A stretch of DNA of 64,000 bases from a virus. Under the pieces are notes generated by a model that saw only the letters and a program-made list of their open reading frames with translations, did no database searches and was not told where the DNA came from. This document shows, one piece after another, positions 24,129-32,887 of the stretch. Position numbers and translations under genes: made by a program. How positions within the stretch are numbered: position 1 is the stretch's first letter; the number at the start of each line of letters is the position of its first letter. Location: positions 1-64,000 of IMG/VR virus record IMGVR_UViG_3300029883_000002; one strand, written 5' to 3'.

Positions 24129-25352
24129 ATGTCTAATACGACCCTTATGGTTATTGATGGTGCTAATGTCACTAGTACTTGCATCTCTATCTACCCCAAC
24201 AATCGTTTTGACTGGGATGTTATTCGTAGATACTTTGTTGATAACTACGATGTTGTGTTGTTTAATTATTACACATCTATTGTTACCGATGAAAACGGAT
24301 ACACAAAGAATCATGGCTTTTATCGTTGGTTGTCGACAAATGGATTTCGAATGATTACCAAAGATGCTAAGATCATCGTGGATCAGGCTACTGGAAGAAC
24401 TATTATTAAAGGAAATATGGATCTTGATATCGCTTGCGATACCTTGTCTATTAAAGGATATAAACGTGTTATTCTTGCGACGAATGATTCGGATTTTGTG
24501 AAGTTGGCAGACACCCTCTCCAAGCGCGGCGTCGTCCCTGTCTTTGCCGTGGTGAGTGGTCAGATCAGCCGCGAGATCATGTCGTCTGGATACGACCTCG
24601 TCGATCTGGCACAAATTTGCAATTTTAGACCGGAAGAATCTTCTCTGCGTGGTGTGGTTGAGCAGCAGCGTAAAATGCTTGGTCGCGAATATACACGACA
24701 TCCCGTGAATCAGACTAGAGATGTTTCGTTGTATCAACAACAGAATAGTCGCCAGCCCGATAATGAGGAAGACATCGAAGATGAGTTTACAGTCTCCAAT
24801 GTTTCTTCGACAGAAGATGCTGCCAGAATGTCGAATGCTCTTTATGTTCCTGGTATAGTTCGGACTGAGAGACTTGGTCCAGTGATGTTTCTGCGGAACG
24901 ATGAGCATCGAGGTGATGTCGACGAAGATGGCGAAGATGTCTTTCCGGTTGGCAGTAACTCTGTCGAAGAAAAGCCGACAGATATGCCTGAGGAAAAACA
25001 GGAGCCCGTCTCTAATGTTTCTTCTACTGAGGAAGCTCCGGCTCCTCGTAAATCCTCTGGCCGGCCGGCACCCATCGATATTCGTACATTGAATTTCGAT
25101 AAAGATAACATCGAGACTGTTGTTGGAGCTCCTTCTCAGGATACTCAGATACAGACTTGGTGTAATTCTGGTGTGTTTGACAAGGACGGATACGAAGTCT
25201 GTATTACTGCGAGAAATACCGACGGAACTTTCGTGGTGAAATTCGAAGACGGGACGATCGAGACTGTAAGTCTCGGCATGTTGTTCATGCGTCGATATAA
25301 CAAGTGGACACCGGCCAGTTTCTCAAAAGTTCAGTCCGTAATCGGAAAATAA
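24129..25352 (+). CDS. NYN-domain (PIN-like) nuclease with acidic linker
   Basis: The N-terminal 160 residues are a LabA/NYN-type PIN fold: VIDGANV (Asp10), GNMDLDIACD and ILATNDSDF supply the clustered acidic residues for metal binding, and GVVPVF plus a closing helix complete it. It probably cleaves RNA. A long acidic, Ser/Pro-rich linker (about 200-330) with a repeated VSNVSSTE(D/E) motif leads to a small C-terminal beta domain (ITARNTDGTFVVKFEDGT) resembling a Tudor/SH3-like barrel. ATG 24129 follows AGAGGAACAAGC; the frame opens earlier at 23958, but that runs over the previous terminator. Base composition shifts from AT-rich to GC-rich after about 24500, suggesting a mosaic or fused origin. 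Confidence 0.75.
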   Translation: MSNTTLMVIDGANVTSTCISIYPNNRFDWDVIRRYFVDNYDVVLFNYYTSIVTDENGYTKNHGFYRWLSTNGFRMITKDAKIIVDQATGRTIIKGNMDLDIACDTLSIKGYKRVILATNDSDFVKLADTLSKRGVVPVFAVVSGQISREIMSSGYDLVDLAQICNFRPEESSLRGVVEQQRKMLGREYTRHPVNQTRDVSLYQQQNSRQPDNEEDIEDEFTVSNVSSTEDAARMSNALYVPGIVRTERLGPVMFLRNDEHRGDVDEDGEDVFPVGSNSVEEKPTDMPEEKQEPVSNVSSTEEAPAPRKSSGRPAPIDIRTLNFDKDNIETVVGAPSQDTQIQTWCNSGVFDKDGYEVCITARNTDGTFVVKFEDGTIETVSLGMLFMRRYNKWTPASFSKVQSVIGK

Positions 25353-25364
25353 CTATGGTGGCAC

Positions 25365-25392
25365 GGAGGAGTTTCCTTAAGGAAACTCCTCC
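25365..25392 (+). terminator. Palindrome, probable terminator
   Basis: A perfect 28-nt palindrome (GGAGGAGTTTCCTT and its complement), 12 nt after the NYN stop. The T-run is absent. Confidence 0.65.
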
Positions 25393-25459
25393 ACTATCCC
25401 ACTTAATAATTCTGTTAAAATTCTATAGATTTAAATATTCTCAAAAGTAAGGAGGTTCG

Positions 25460-25699
25460 ATGATGTCAGATGATAAGATCACGGTTATCGTAAAACCAGA
25501 TGCTGTCGGACAGATGGATGTCGAAGTACCAAAACATTTTAAAGATATAAGATATAGAAACGTTTCGGCCAGAACAAAAGATGATGAAGATAATGTTTTA
25601 TTTTTATCATCTCATATGACGATAGTAAATACAGAACTAGTAAAATTCAGAGACATGAGCGAGTATGTTGACAGAGAACTCTATATACAATTTTTTTGA
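25460..25699 (+). CDS. Hypothetical protein (79 aa)
   Basis: Not recognised. A short beta-rich protein opening MSDDKITVIVKPDAVGQMDVEVPKHF. AAGGAGG stands before tandem ATG codons 25460 and 25463; either may be used. It is followed by a strong terminator, so it is a single-gene unit. Confidence 0.68.
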   Translation: MMSDDKITVIVKPDAVGQMDVEVPKHFKDIRYRNVSARTKDDEDNVLFLSSHMTIVNTELVKFRDMSEYVDRELYIQFF

Positions 25700-25704
25700 A
25701 AAGA

Positions 25705-25736
25705 TAAGAAGAGTTGGCTAGTGCCAACTCTTCTTA
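25705..25736 (+). terminator. Intrinsic terminator
   Basis: A 14-bp stem TAAGAAGAGTTGGC/GCCAACTCTTCTTA with a TAGT loop; TATATTTTTTAAT follows. Confidence 0.85.
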
Positions 25737-25857
25737 CTTATATTTTTTAATGATTATTTTCACTGAATATTATTTGAGGCATATTTTGAACATACTTTAA
25801 TATTGAGAACACCACATTTGTTGATGTTTTTCTGAGTTAAAAAGGATTTACCTAAAA

Positions 25858-26181
25858 ATGGCTATCTACGATTTCATCGATGCTCAAATCGCTCTGGCTA
25901 AAACACTCTTTGTAGAACTAGAATCTGATCTAAAAGGTACTAATATATTTACTGATATTAATTCACGAGAATTTAAAAATTCTATTGATAAAGATATAGC
26001 AGATAAGATCAAAGCTATTGTCGATATTGTTTTAACATACTGTATTGGTTCTAAAGGCATTATTACTTTTCCATATATGTTTAAAAAAGATCTTGATATC
26101 ACAATTAATTATCATAAGAAAGTAAATGGTTATCAGTATTATGTTATCATGACAAAAGTAGGTCTTATCATTTTTGAATAA
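25858..26181 (+). CDS. Hypothetical protein (107 aa)
   Basis: Not recognised. Its helical N-terminus (YDFIDAQIALAKTLFVELES) is followed by a C-terminal strand pair (LDITINYHKKVNGYQYYVIM). AAAAGGATTTACC precedes the ATG. The arrangement is like the genes at 7614 and 8021, which may be distant relatives. Confidence 0.62.
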   Translation: MAIYDFIDAQIALAKTLFVELESDLKGTNIFTDINSREFKNSIDKDIADKIKAIVDIVLTYCIGSKGIITFPYMFKKDLDITINYHKKVNGYQYYVIMTKVGLIIFE

Positions 26182-26215
26182 CAAACAAAAAACATGTATT
26201 GTGAGATCAGAGAAA

Positions 26216-27145
26216 ATGCCAGAAATCACTACTTTATATGTCGCGAGCGAAGAAGCAGAAAAGAAATATTCCTTTGAAGGTTCAGTTATTTCAATTGATA
26301 GTATTATTAATAGTCAAGATTTTTTAAGTCATCTAAATAGTATTTATGAAAGAGATAAACATATTTTTAATAAGATGATAAATTTACCTATTTATAAATC
26401 ATTTAAAAGTGAAGCTATTAATGTTTTTAATACTAAGGTTCATTCTCCTACTGCATACGACAAAGCTTCTGAATATGCGAATAAACTTGTTTCTAGTTAT
26501 AGAAGAATACACAATAGAACTAAGTTAAGTTATGATATCAATAAAGTTATTTTTTCATTTCTGTACCCTACTGGTGGTATTTTAAAAGAACTTTTGCATT
26601 ATATCAGACAGCATTATTTTAAAGCTCAATTAGATCTTATTGAAAATTTTAATGCACAATATAACTTTGAAGGAAACCGTATTATTGTTATATGTTATGA
26701 TTTTGAAAAGTATAATCATTCTTTTGGTTTTGAAAAGAACTACAAACGTATTAGATATGCATTAAGTCATAGTGGATTTCATACATATAGTTTGTGTAAC
26801 TTTGATGATGTTTCGATAAAATCAAAATTGTTTGATATGATGGCATTTAATAATAAAGATGCTAGTCATAAACAAGCTCTTATTATAGATAGATCGCACT
26901 TTATAACAAATGTTTTTGACTTCAAGAATGTTGATAAAGTTTATATCTTTGGAGAATCTACTGATAGCATTAAAAAGAACATAAATTTTGATAAATATAA
27001 AGATACGGAATTCATTAAAGTAGAATTTAAAAATGACGAAGAATTTATTAATTCTATCACAACAGATCCTCAAGAAATTATTGAATATTATAAGAAATCA
27101 CTTGATTTTGAAAAGTTACATAAGCGCCTTATTATCAATTCATAA
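26216..27145 (+). CDS. Hypothetical protein (309 aa)
   Basis: Not recognised. The N-terminal third is strand/helix mixed. The second half has alternating strands and helices (NRIIVICYDFEKYNHSFG..., QALIIDRSHF, VDKVYIFGESTDS), which suggests an alpha/beta nucleotide-binding-like fold without a clear P-loop. The frame is open from 26174 without ATG; ATG 26216 is chosen, with GTG 26201 as an alternative. Confidence 0.65.
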   Translation: MPEITTLYVASEEAEKKYSFEGSVISIDSIINSQDFLSHLNSIYERDKHIFNKMINLPIYKSFKSEAINVFNTKVHSPTAYDKASEYANKLVSSYRRIHNRTKLSYDINKVIFSFLYPTGGILKELLHYIRQHYFKAQLDLIENFNAQYNFEGNRIIVICYDFEKYNHSFGFEKNYKRIRYALSHSGFHTYSLCNFDDVSIKSKLFDMMAFNNKDASHKQALIIDRSHFITNVFDFKNVDKVYIFGESTDSIKKNINFDKYKDTEFIKVEFKNDEEFINSITTDPQEIIEYYKKSLDFEKLHKRLIINS

Positions 27146-27157
27146 CGTTTATTATGA

Positions 27158-27619
27158 ATGCATACAGAACGAGAAAGAAATATCTTAAAAGAGAATAAAT
27201 TACCATTCTTGGTATCTATAAGTATTCGTGATTATATTAAGAAATTGGATAAAAACATCCCTATTGTATTTAAAGAATATGCTAACAATATTTTAAAATC
27301 CATAAAGGATAGTAAAAATAATAAATTCATAAAAGTGTTTTCAACATACATAGAACCAGTAGATATTTTAGAAACAAAATTTAGGATAGATATCGCTAGA
27401 AAGATAGAACAAAATATAAGGTTAAATTTATTTAGGTATAAGAAAAGAATAGTCATTATCGAATATAAATCACCATATTTTTATAGAGAATATTATTTAT
27501 GTTTTAAACCATTAAATATATTTAATAGAATTAAGATAATAATAAAGTTTAAAAAATATTCACGTATATATTACATAAATGAAGATGGATCTGAAGGACA
27601 ATTCAAACTGTTCTTTTAA
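27158..27619 (+). CDS. Hypothetical basic protein (153 aa)
   Basis: Not recognised. It is highly basic (many Lys/Arg/Ile), with a beta-rich C-terminal half (RIVIIEYKSPYFYREYYLCF...YSRIYYINEDGSEG). It begins 12 nt after the previous gene and ends before a terminator. Confidence 0.62.
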   Translation: MHTERERNILKENKLPFLVSISIRDYIKKLDKNIPIVFKEYANNILKSIKDSKNNKFIKVFSTYIEPVDILETKFRIDIARKIEQNIRLNLFRYKKRIVIIEYKSPYFYREYYLCFKPLNIFNRIKIIIKFKKYSRIYYINEDGSEGQFKLFF

Positions 27620-27653
27620 TCTGTCTTTTAAGTTATTTTGAATACCTTGCCAT

Positions 27654-27689
27654 GGAGAGTGAAGAAGACAACATCTTCTTCACTTCTCC
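27654..27689 (+). terminator. Intrinsic terminator
   Basis: AGTGAAGAAGA/TCTTCTTCACT with a CAACA loop, extended by GGAG/CTCC through a bulge; TATTGTTTTTTATAG follows. Confidence 0.85.
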
Positions 27690-27729
27690 TAGCTATTGTT
27701 TTTTATAGATTTCAATGACATTACCCTTA

Positions 27730-27737
27730 TATATTAC
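27730..27737 (+). promoter_or_regulatory. Phage promoter motif TATATTAC
   Basis: CCTTATATATTACTAGAAG, 59 nt before the next gene start and after a terminator. Confidence 0.6.
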
Positions 27738-27795
27738 TAGAAGTAGTAGACTTCGGTCATAAACTAAAGACAAGACAGAAGAGGAGAATTTTGAT

Positions 27796-28263
27796 ATGGT
27801 TGAACCTGTATATTCTTCTTCGCCCATTACTATTGTTTGTGGTGGAGGAGATGGTGGCAGTGTTCTTGGTTATTGTGATATTGGAGTAAATGATATTTAC
27901 GCTACTTTTGCTACTAAACATATTACTAAAGTAGTAGACTTTGGATACTATATTAGAATTGGTAACCATTATAATCCGTATTTTGAAAAAGATGTAATTG
28001 TAAATATTGATGACTATGTCAGAGATAAAGAGAATGTTAAAGTTGTAAATTCATTAACAGATGCAGATAAGGTAAATACTTGGTATAAACTAAAAGACAG
28101 TTTTTATTTTAAGAATATTGAAGATGTTATTAGTCCTAGTATGATATCTTCGATTTATATCGATAATATCTTTAATAAATTTGATCGTGATATGGACAAG
28201 ATGAGAGATCGTATTAATTATCGTATTCGTAAAGCTTGTAATAATATTAAGCAATTTAAATAA
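27796..28263 (+). CDS. Hypothetical protein with Gly-rich N-terminal motif (155 aa)
   Basis: Not recognised. It opens with PITIVCGGGDGGSVLGYCDIGVNDI, a glycine-rich strand-loop, and ends in a basic helix (MDKMRDRINYRIRKACNNIKQFK). GAGGAGAATTTTGAT precedes the ATG. Only one base separates its stop from the next ATG, so it is coupled with the MBL-fold gene. Confidence 0.65.
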   Translation: MVEPVYSSSPITIVCGGGDGGSVLGYCDIGVNDIYATFATKHITKVVDFGYYIRIGNHYNPYFEKDVIVNIDDYVRDKENVKVVNSLTDADKVNTWYKLKDSFYFKNIEDVISPSMISSIYIDNIFNKFDRDMDKMRDRINYRIRKACNNIKQFK

Positions 28264-28264
28264 G

Positions 28265-29041
28265 ATGAGTAAAACTGCCGAGATAACAGCATTGGGTATT
28301 AATAATTGTTTTTCATTTAAAGAAGGAAGTTATCATAGCCACATGTTATTGAAATGTAATGATGAATATGGTCTTATCGACTGCCCTATGGATGTTAGAT
28401 ATACATTGGGTAAAAGAGGATTGTCTTTTAAAGATATTAAATATATTTTCTTAACACATTGTCATATGGACAACATTGCCGCTTTAGAATTATTTGCTTT
28501 TTCAAATAGATTTTGTGGTGGTAATACTAAAATTATTACATCAAAAGAATTAATTAATACATTAACTATTCCCGGTTTAAGAGTTACAAATAATTCTAAT
28601 AGAATACAAACTATTTATGATTATTTTGATATTATTTTTTATGATGATATAGAATGTTTTGTATTTAATGATTTGATTATTGATAGTTTTGAACTACCAC
28701 ATGTATCATCTCCTAATAACAAATTTAATGTTATGTCAAATGCTATAAGAATTTGTAATGTGAGTACAAAAAATAGAATTTTCTATACTGGTGATTATAA
28801 CTTGACAGATGATCTATATAGATTATTACTGTCGAATATATTTGATGGTGTTGATATTATATTTAGTGAAGTTGAATTTGGAAATCCATCTGGTGTGCAT
28901 GCTAATGTTCAAGATATTAAAAGATTATTTAGTGAAGATCATATTAAAAAATCATATTTTTATCATTATGACGAAATGTATAATAGAGAGATTCGTGATG
29001 ATATACAACTATTGCAAAAAGGTAAGGTTATCTCATTTTAA
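28265..29041 (+). CDS. Metallo-beta-lactamase-fold hydrolase
   Basis: Shows the MBL fold order: LIDCP strand, THCHMDN metal motif (residues 64-70, with Asn in place of the usual final His), a later His in ELPHVSS (about 146), a metal Asp in FYTGDYN (about 177) and YFYHYDE (about 236). RNase Z-like and phage phosphodiesterase (for example the anti-Pycsar Apyc1) proteins have this size and architecture; which substrate is used cannot be told from sequence. The changed last His of HxHxDH may alter the second metal site. It is coupled to the gene upstream. Confidence 0.72.
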   Translation: MSKTAEITALGINNCFSFKEGSYHSHMLLKCNDEYGLIDCPMDVRYTLGKRGLSFKDIKYIFLTHCHMDNIAALELFAFSNRFCGGNTKIITSKELINTLTIPGLRVTNNSNRIQTIYDYFDIIFYDDIECFVFNDLIIDSFELPHVSSPNNKFNVMSNAIRICNVSTKNRIFYTGDYNLTDDLYRLLLSNIFDGVDIIFSEVEFGNPSGVHANVQDIKRLFSEDHIKKSYFYHYDEMYNREIRDDIQLLQKGKVISF

Positions 29042-29080
29042 ATATTTTTTTCTTTTTCCAAAAGTATCAGGGGGAACACC

Positions 29081-29893
29081 ATGTTCATTACGATCGAAGG
29101 ACCGGACAGGGTTGGAAAAAGTACCTTGTCGAAAGGTTTGCGTGTATATATAGGTGATAAATTTAGAATATATCATCCGAATGGGCCTTGGGAAGTTCAT
29201 GATTATTTTTTACATCATAGAGATTTTATTCCTGTTAGAGAACCTGGTACTACGAAAGAAGCTGAAGCAATACGAAGTTTATTATTAAATAATGATATTG
29301 ATTTAAATTTTGATAATACAACGGAATTCTTATTGTTTATGGCGTGTAGAAACGAATTGAATAAAAAGATTCTTAAAAATTCCAATAGTAGAATTATTAT
29401 GAGCGATCGTTACGATCTTTCTACATTTGTATATCAATGTGTTGTTGGCAAACTATCTATAGATTTCTTTAGATATATGAGTACTATGATGTTCTTTAAG
29501 ATTCCAGAAATTACTATTCTCTTATGTCCCATGGGCAATGATAGCAATTTTATTAAAAGATTATCTCCAGATAAGAATAAGTTTGATAATAATACAACTG
29601 AAGATAAATTTGAAAATAGAGGTCTCCAATATCAATTAGATATTTTAGAAGGATATAGAAATATTGTTAAGTATAATGTTGAAGGGTTCATTGATGAAAC
29701 TGAATTAAATACATTTAATCATCATAAATTTAAGTTTCAAGATAATAGAAAGTTTATTTTTGTTGATACGACCAATAAATCGGAAGAAGAGATTTATCAA
29801 GAAACTTTATATAAATTAGATACATATTTTCAAGAAGTACTTGGTTGCGATATCGATACATTTATTAAGAATAAGAATTATGTCCAAGATTAA
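29081..29893 (+). CDS. tmk: Thymidylate kinase
   Basis: Phosphorylates dTMP to dTDP for DNA synthesis. It has the P-loop EGPDRVGKST (residues 6-15), the REPGTT motif (about 45-50), which positions dTMP, the SDRY motif (about 108-111), and a C-terminal ENRGLQYQLDILEGY helix. At 270 aa it is longer than typical (about 210), with an extra C-terminal segment. CAGGGGGAACACC precedes the ATG. It works in the same pathway as NrdJ at the start of the window. Confidence 0.88.
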   Translation: MFITIEGPDRVGKSTLSKGLRVYIGDKFRIYHPNGPWEVHDYFLHHRDFIPVREPGTTKEAEAIRSLLLNNDIDLNFDNTTEFLLFMACRNELNKKILKNSNSRIIMSDRYDLSTFVYQCVVGKLSIDFFRYMSTMMFFKIPEITILLCPMGNDSNFIKRLSPDKNKFDNNTTEDKFENRGLQYQLDILEGYRNIVKYNVEGFIDETELNTFNHHKFKFQDNRKFIFVDTTNKSEEEIYQETLYKLDTYFQEVLGCDIDTFIKNKNYVQD

Positions 29894-29938
29894 ATTAAAA
29901 TATTATATGTATAATCCCTTCTGATCGGATGAGAACTC

Positions 29939-30160
29939 ATGTCAATTCACATTGCTAAAGATCCTCAGGAAATAATAACGAACCGTAATCTTGAACAGAT
30001 ACGAAAAACATCAGCTAAACTAATGATAGAATCTGATACTGATGTATGCATTGTTTGTGGTAAAGATATCACTGCTCGTAAATCTTTCATTCCTGCTGCT
30101 AAGCGATGTGTTGATTGTGAAGAAACTTATCAGAAATCTCGCAATAACAAAAGATGGTGA
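29939..30160 (+). CDS. DksA/TraR-type C4 zinc-finger protein (73 aa)
   Basis: CIVCGKDI...RCVDCEETY gives two CxxC pairs about 20 residues apart, as in the DksA/TraR C-terminal zinc finger. The preceding helix (RNLEQIRKTSAKLMIESD) fits TraR-like small proteins that bind the RNA polymerase secondary channel. An RNA-polymerase effect is inferred from the family. GGATGAGAACTC precedes the ATG. Confidence 0.75.
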   Translation: MSIHIAKDPQEIITNRNLEQIRKTSAKLMIESDTDVCIVCGKDITARKSFIPAAKRCVDCEETYQKSRNNKRW

Positions 30161-30172
30161 TGTGGCCATTTT

Positions 30173-30214
30173 AACAGATGAGAACAGTCACCTAGGTGAC
30201 TGTTCTCATCTGTT
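30173..30214 (+). terminator. Perfect 42-nt palindrome, terminator
   Basis: A 21-bp perfectly self-complementary sequence centred on CCTAGG, 12 nt after the zinc-finger gene. A weak T-run follows (CTATATC). Confidence 0.8.
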
Positions 30215-30453
30215 CTATATCTTATAGATCTTTTTTCTCTCTGCCATTTTTTGCAGGCCCAAGAGAAAGAGGTCTTTGAGATGGGGTTTCCCCCCTTGGC
30301 CACATCTCTTATTTTGTGTCGAGTATATTTCACGTCGAAGTCCCTTTTAACTCCGTCGAAACTGAGAGACAGCTGGGATATCCCAGCTGTCTCTTTTTTA
30401 TATATAAAACCATTGTATGAAAATCTTGTTATACATATCACAAGAGACTTTAC
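30215..30453 (+). other. Untranslated stretch between two hairpins
   Basis: No gene is supported here; the reading frame from 30251 runs through a strong terminator. GC content is raised (AGATGGGGTTTCCCCCCTTGGCCACATCTC forms an AGATG...CATCT stem read in parts, about 30278-30308). A strong terminator at 30365-30394 with no gene before it suggests a short non-coding RNA of about 130-150 nt. Confidence 0.4.
30365..30394 (+). terminator. Intrinsic terminator
   Basis: A perfect 30-nt palindrome (AGAGACAGCTGGGAT and its complement) followed by TTTTTATAT. Confidence 0.9.
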
Positions 30454-30975
30454 ATGGAGCACCAGGATCTCCCATGGAGCATAGTAGCCCATGATGTATT
30501 ATTAGAAGTTCTAAAAAACTTTAATTCGAGTAGTCAGATAGTTCAAATTGTTTCTATTATATCACTTGTTGTTATTTTTTGTATTAGTATGTTTTTTATG
30601 GGTAGAGTAAAAGATATTATTATGATCCTTGTGGATAAAAATAATAATAAACAAGATGACATATATGAAGATGATGAAGATAACCCAATGTCTAGAAAGT
30701 ATATTAAATCTAGACGTGGCGATGATGCTGATTTTATAGAAAGAAAAAATGAAGAAAATAATAATCTTAATCCTATGTTATTGATATCACATATGAGTGA
30801 AGAATACAATAGACAGTTTTCTTCATTAGTTGAATCAAATGAAAGATTAGCAAAAGTTGTTGATAGACTTTCTGATAAAGTAGAAAAGATTTCAGATAGA
30901 TTAGATAAGAATATTACCTGTCCTCACGAAACACCTATTTGTGCTCAATTTGCACAACCTGAAAGGAAACCATAA
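30454..30975 (+). CDS. Membrane protein with C-terminal coiled coil (173 aa)
   Basis: One transmembrane helix at about residues 30-52 (VQIVSIISLVVIFCISMFFMG) is followed by an acidic linker (DDIYEDDEDN), a polar region and a heptad-like helix at about 112-152 (SSLVESNERLAKVVDRLSDKVEKISDRL). A short Cys-containing end (CPHETPICAQF) closes it. The role is unknown; a membrane-tethered assembly or lysis accessory are options. Its stop overlaps the start of the next gene by one base, tying it to the head-protein cluster. Confidence 0.68.
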   Translation: MEHQDLPWSIVAHDVLLEVLKNFNSSSQIVQIVSIISLVVIFCISMFFMGRVKDIIMILVDKNNNKQDDIYEDDEDNPMSRKYIKSRRGDDADFIERKNEENNNLNPMLLISHMSEEYNRQFSSLVESNERLAKVVDRLSDKVEKISDRLDKNITCPHETPICAQFAQPERKP

Positions 30976-31991
30976 TGTTTGCTAAAGGTAATCCTCACAT
31001 TACACATAAGAAAGAAGTTGCTGTTGTTAAAGAAGATACTTCATCAATGTCATTTGCTTTAGAGAATTTACTAATGAACATGAACTCTGAAAAAGTCATT
31101 TCTTCAAAAGTTGATACTCATTTAAGTAATATTAAATCTTTATGTTATGGTCTTGAGAGAATGTCAGAAGTAAGAGATATTATTTCTGAACATGGCGTTA
31201 ACAAATCATTTTTAAGTTATATTAATAAAGAAAATTGTTTAACGAATCTGGTTCCCCAAATTCCTTCCTTAGAGAATTTTACATTTGATATGTCTAAGAA
31301 TAAATCACAGCACGTTGTTGATGGTTTAGAGGCTTATATTAAATATAAGAATAATGAATTAGAGGCTGCTACTGAAGGTTTATTTAAAGATTTTAGTATA
31401 TGGATTTTGAAGATGGTTAATAAGGTTAAACATGCTCAGGCTTGTATCGATGAAGCTTATAAGAAAACAGAACATAAGAAGTATGATACTGAAAGAGCTA
31501 AGACTATAAAAGTAGAAGCTATTGATTATCACAAACTTATGAAGATCATTGAGAATTGTGGTAAAGCTCCTGATATTGCAATTCGTTTAATCGAAACATT
31601 AAAGCCTTCAGAGTCTTTTAATAATAATGATGTTAGACATATGGAAAATAAGATAGAAGAAGAATTTAATCATATCCTAAAATCACTTAATATTGATATT
31701 CATGGAGCGACTATTAAAGGCGATGGTATTACAAGTTCTGGTACCTGGAATAGTTTTGGATATTCAGAACATAGTATTAAATCTATAATCGAACATCTTA
31801 ATAAAACAGTTCATAACTTTAGTAAGTTCAATACAGTTGTTGAGAAGATTATTGCTGCTAAGAACAAAGATTATGCTCGGCATTATTCTGAGTTAGTCGA
31901 TCATATGAAACGTCTTATTAATACTATCTATGAACATTGTATTCATCTGTCTATGCTTATTATTGTAAAACTTTCTCATAATTACAACTAA
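30975..31991 (+). CDS. Internal head (inner-body-type) protein, paralogue 1
   Basis: Similar in plan to the three genes at 32888, 33947 and 35058: a helical N-terminal region ends in IPSLENF (S98-L-E100), followed about 34 residues later by a second site AATEG (A132-T-E134), then a helical mature part. Such S/A/G-x-E sites are the prohead-protease motif known from phiKZ-type heads, so an N-terminal propeptide is probably removed during head maturation. It would be packaged with DNA inside the capsid. It is 338 aa and AT-rich. GAAAGGAAACCATA precedes the ATG. Confidence 0.6.
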   Translation: MFAKGNPHITHKKEVAVVKEDTSSMSFALENLLMNMNSEKVISSKVDTHLSNIKSLCYGLERMSEVRDIISEHGVNKSFLSYINKENCLTNLVPQIPSLENFTFDMSKNKSQHVVDGLEAYIKYKNNELEAATEGLFKDFSIWILKMVNKVKHAQACIDEAYKKTEHKKYDTERAKTIKVEAIDYHKLMKIIENCGKAPDIAIRLIETLKPSESFNNNDVRHMENKIEEEFNHILKSLNIDIHGATIKGDGITSSGTWNSFGYSEHSIKSIIEHLNKTVHNFSKFNTVVEKIIAAKNKDYARHYSELVDHMKRLINTIYEHCIHLSMLIIVKLSHNYN

Positions 31992-32049
31992 ATATAAAAT
32001 TAAATCAAATAGACATAGTGTAGATCTTTTACACAAGAGAGACTGCGCT

Positions 32050-32814
32050 ATGTCTAATAATGGACTCGTGAGTGTTTGGGCAGAAATGCCCAATGATAAA
32101 CAAGAAAGTGACAGTGCTGAAATGAATACATTAGCGAATGAAGAAACAACCGATCGCGAAGTTGTCGATAAAGAAGTTATTGTTGAATGGCCTGTTGTTA
32201 TTGAAGACGATTCTGAAGAAGAACTTGTTGATGAAAATGTTGTAACTGAAATTACACATTTAGATGTATCAGATTGTGAAATAATTTATAAATCTCCTTC
32301 TGATATATCTAAAACAGTAATAGACCTTCCTGAAGTTTGGACGAATGGTAGTTCTAAAGAAGATAAATTAATCTTGAGTGAAATTAATCCTATTGAAGAA
32401 GATAAATCAGCTGAAGACATTGCTACTGAATTTCCTTTAAGTGATTTCATATATGAAGATGATGGATTTGGAAAAGCTCAGTCGTCATTAGATGGCCCTT
32501 CTCCTTCTATTATCGAAAAGACTGTTACAACCGGACTTGGTATTTTTGAAGGATCTACTAGAATTAATGGTCTTAATGAAGCACAGACTGTTGCTGTTAG
32601 AGAAATTGCAAAGATACATCAGAAGCTATATATTGAAATGGCAACTATGTGTAAAGATATGGAATCTATTATTAATACTCTTATTAATATGTCAGAACTT
32701 CCAAAAGATATGGTCCCTTGCAATGCGGTTCATTTTAGACATCTCATCGAAAAACACCCACTATTCTTTAAGTTTAGAAAGACTGCTAAACTAAAAGGAC
32801 GTGTTGGTAAATAA
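32050..32814 (+). CDS. Acidic protein within the head cluster (254 aa)
   Basis: Residues 10-130 are very rich in Glu/Asp (EVIVEWPVVIEDDSEEELVDE), then comes a helical C-terminal domain (INGLNEAQTVAVREIAKIHQKLYIEMATM) with a basic end. The acidic N-terminus and position suggest a scaffold-, core- or chaperone-like role in head assembly; this is inference. It is not recognised as a known family. Confidence 0.6.
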   Translation: MSNNGLVSVWAEMPNDKQESDSAEMNTLANEETTDREVVDKEVIVEWPVVIEDDSEEELVDENVVTEITHLDVSDCEIIYKSPSDISKTVIDLPEVWTNGSSKEDKLILSEINPIEEDKSAEDIATEFPLSDFIYEDDGFGKAQSSLDGPSPSIIEKTVTTGLGIFEGSTRINGLNEAQTVAVREIAKIHQKLYIEMATMCKDMESIINTLINMSELPKDMVPCNAVHFRHLIEKHPLFFKFRKTAKLKGRVGK

Positions 32815-32887
32815 TAATATAGAGAAATGGCAATCTAGATTGCTACTCTGTTGTATGCATCCAACAACTTCTTCAAGGAAATTTACG

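Noticed and set aside
30130-30492. 120-codon minus-strand frame between tmk region and membrane gene
   Set aside because: It reads through two terminator palindromes and has no ribosome site.
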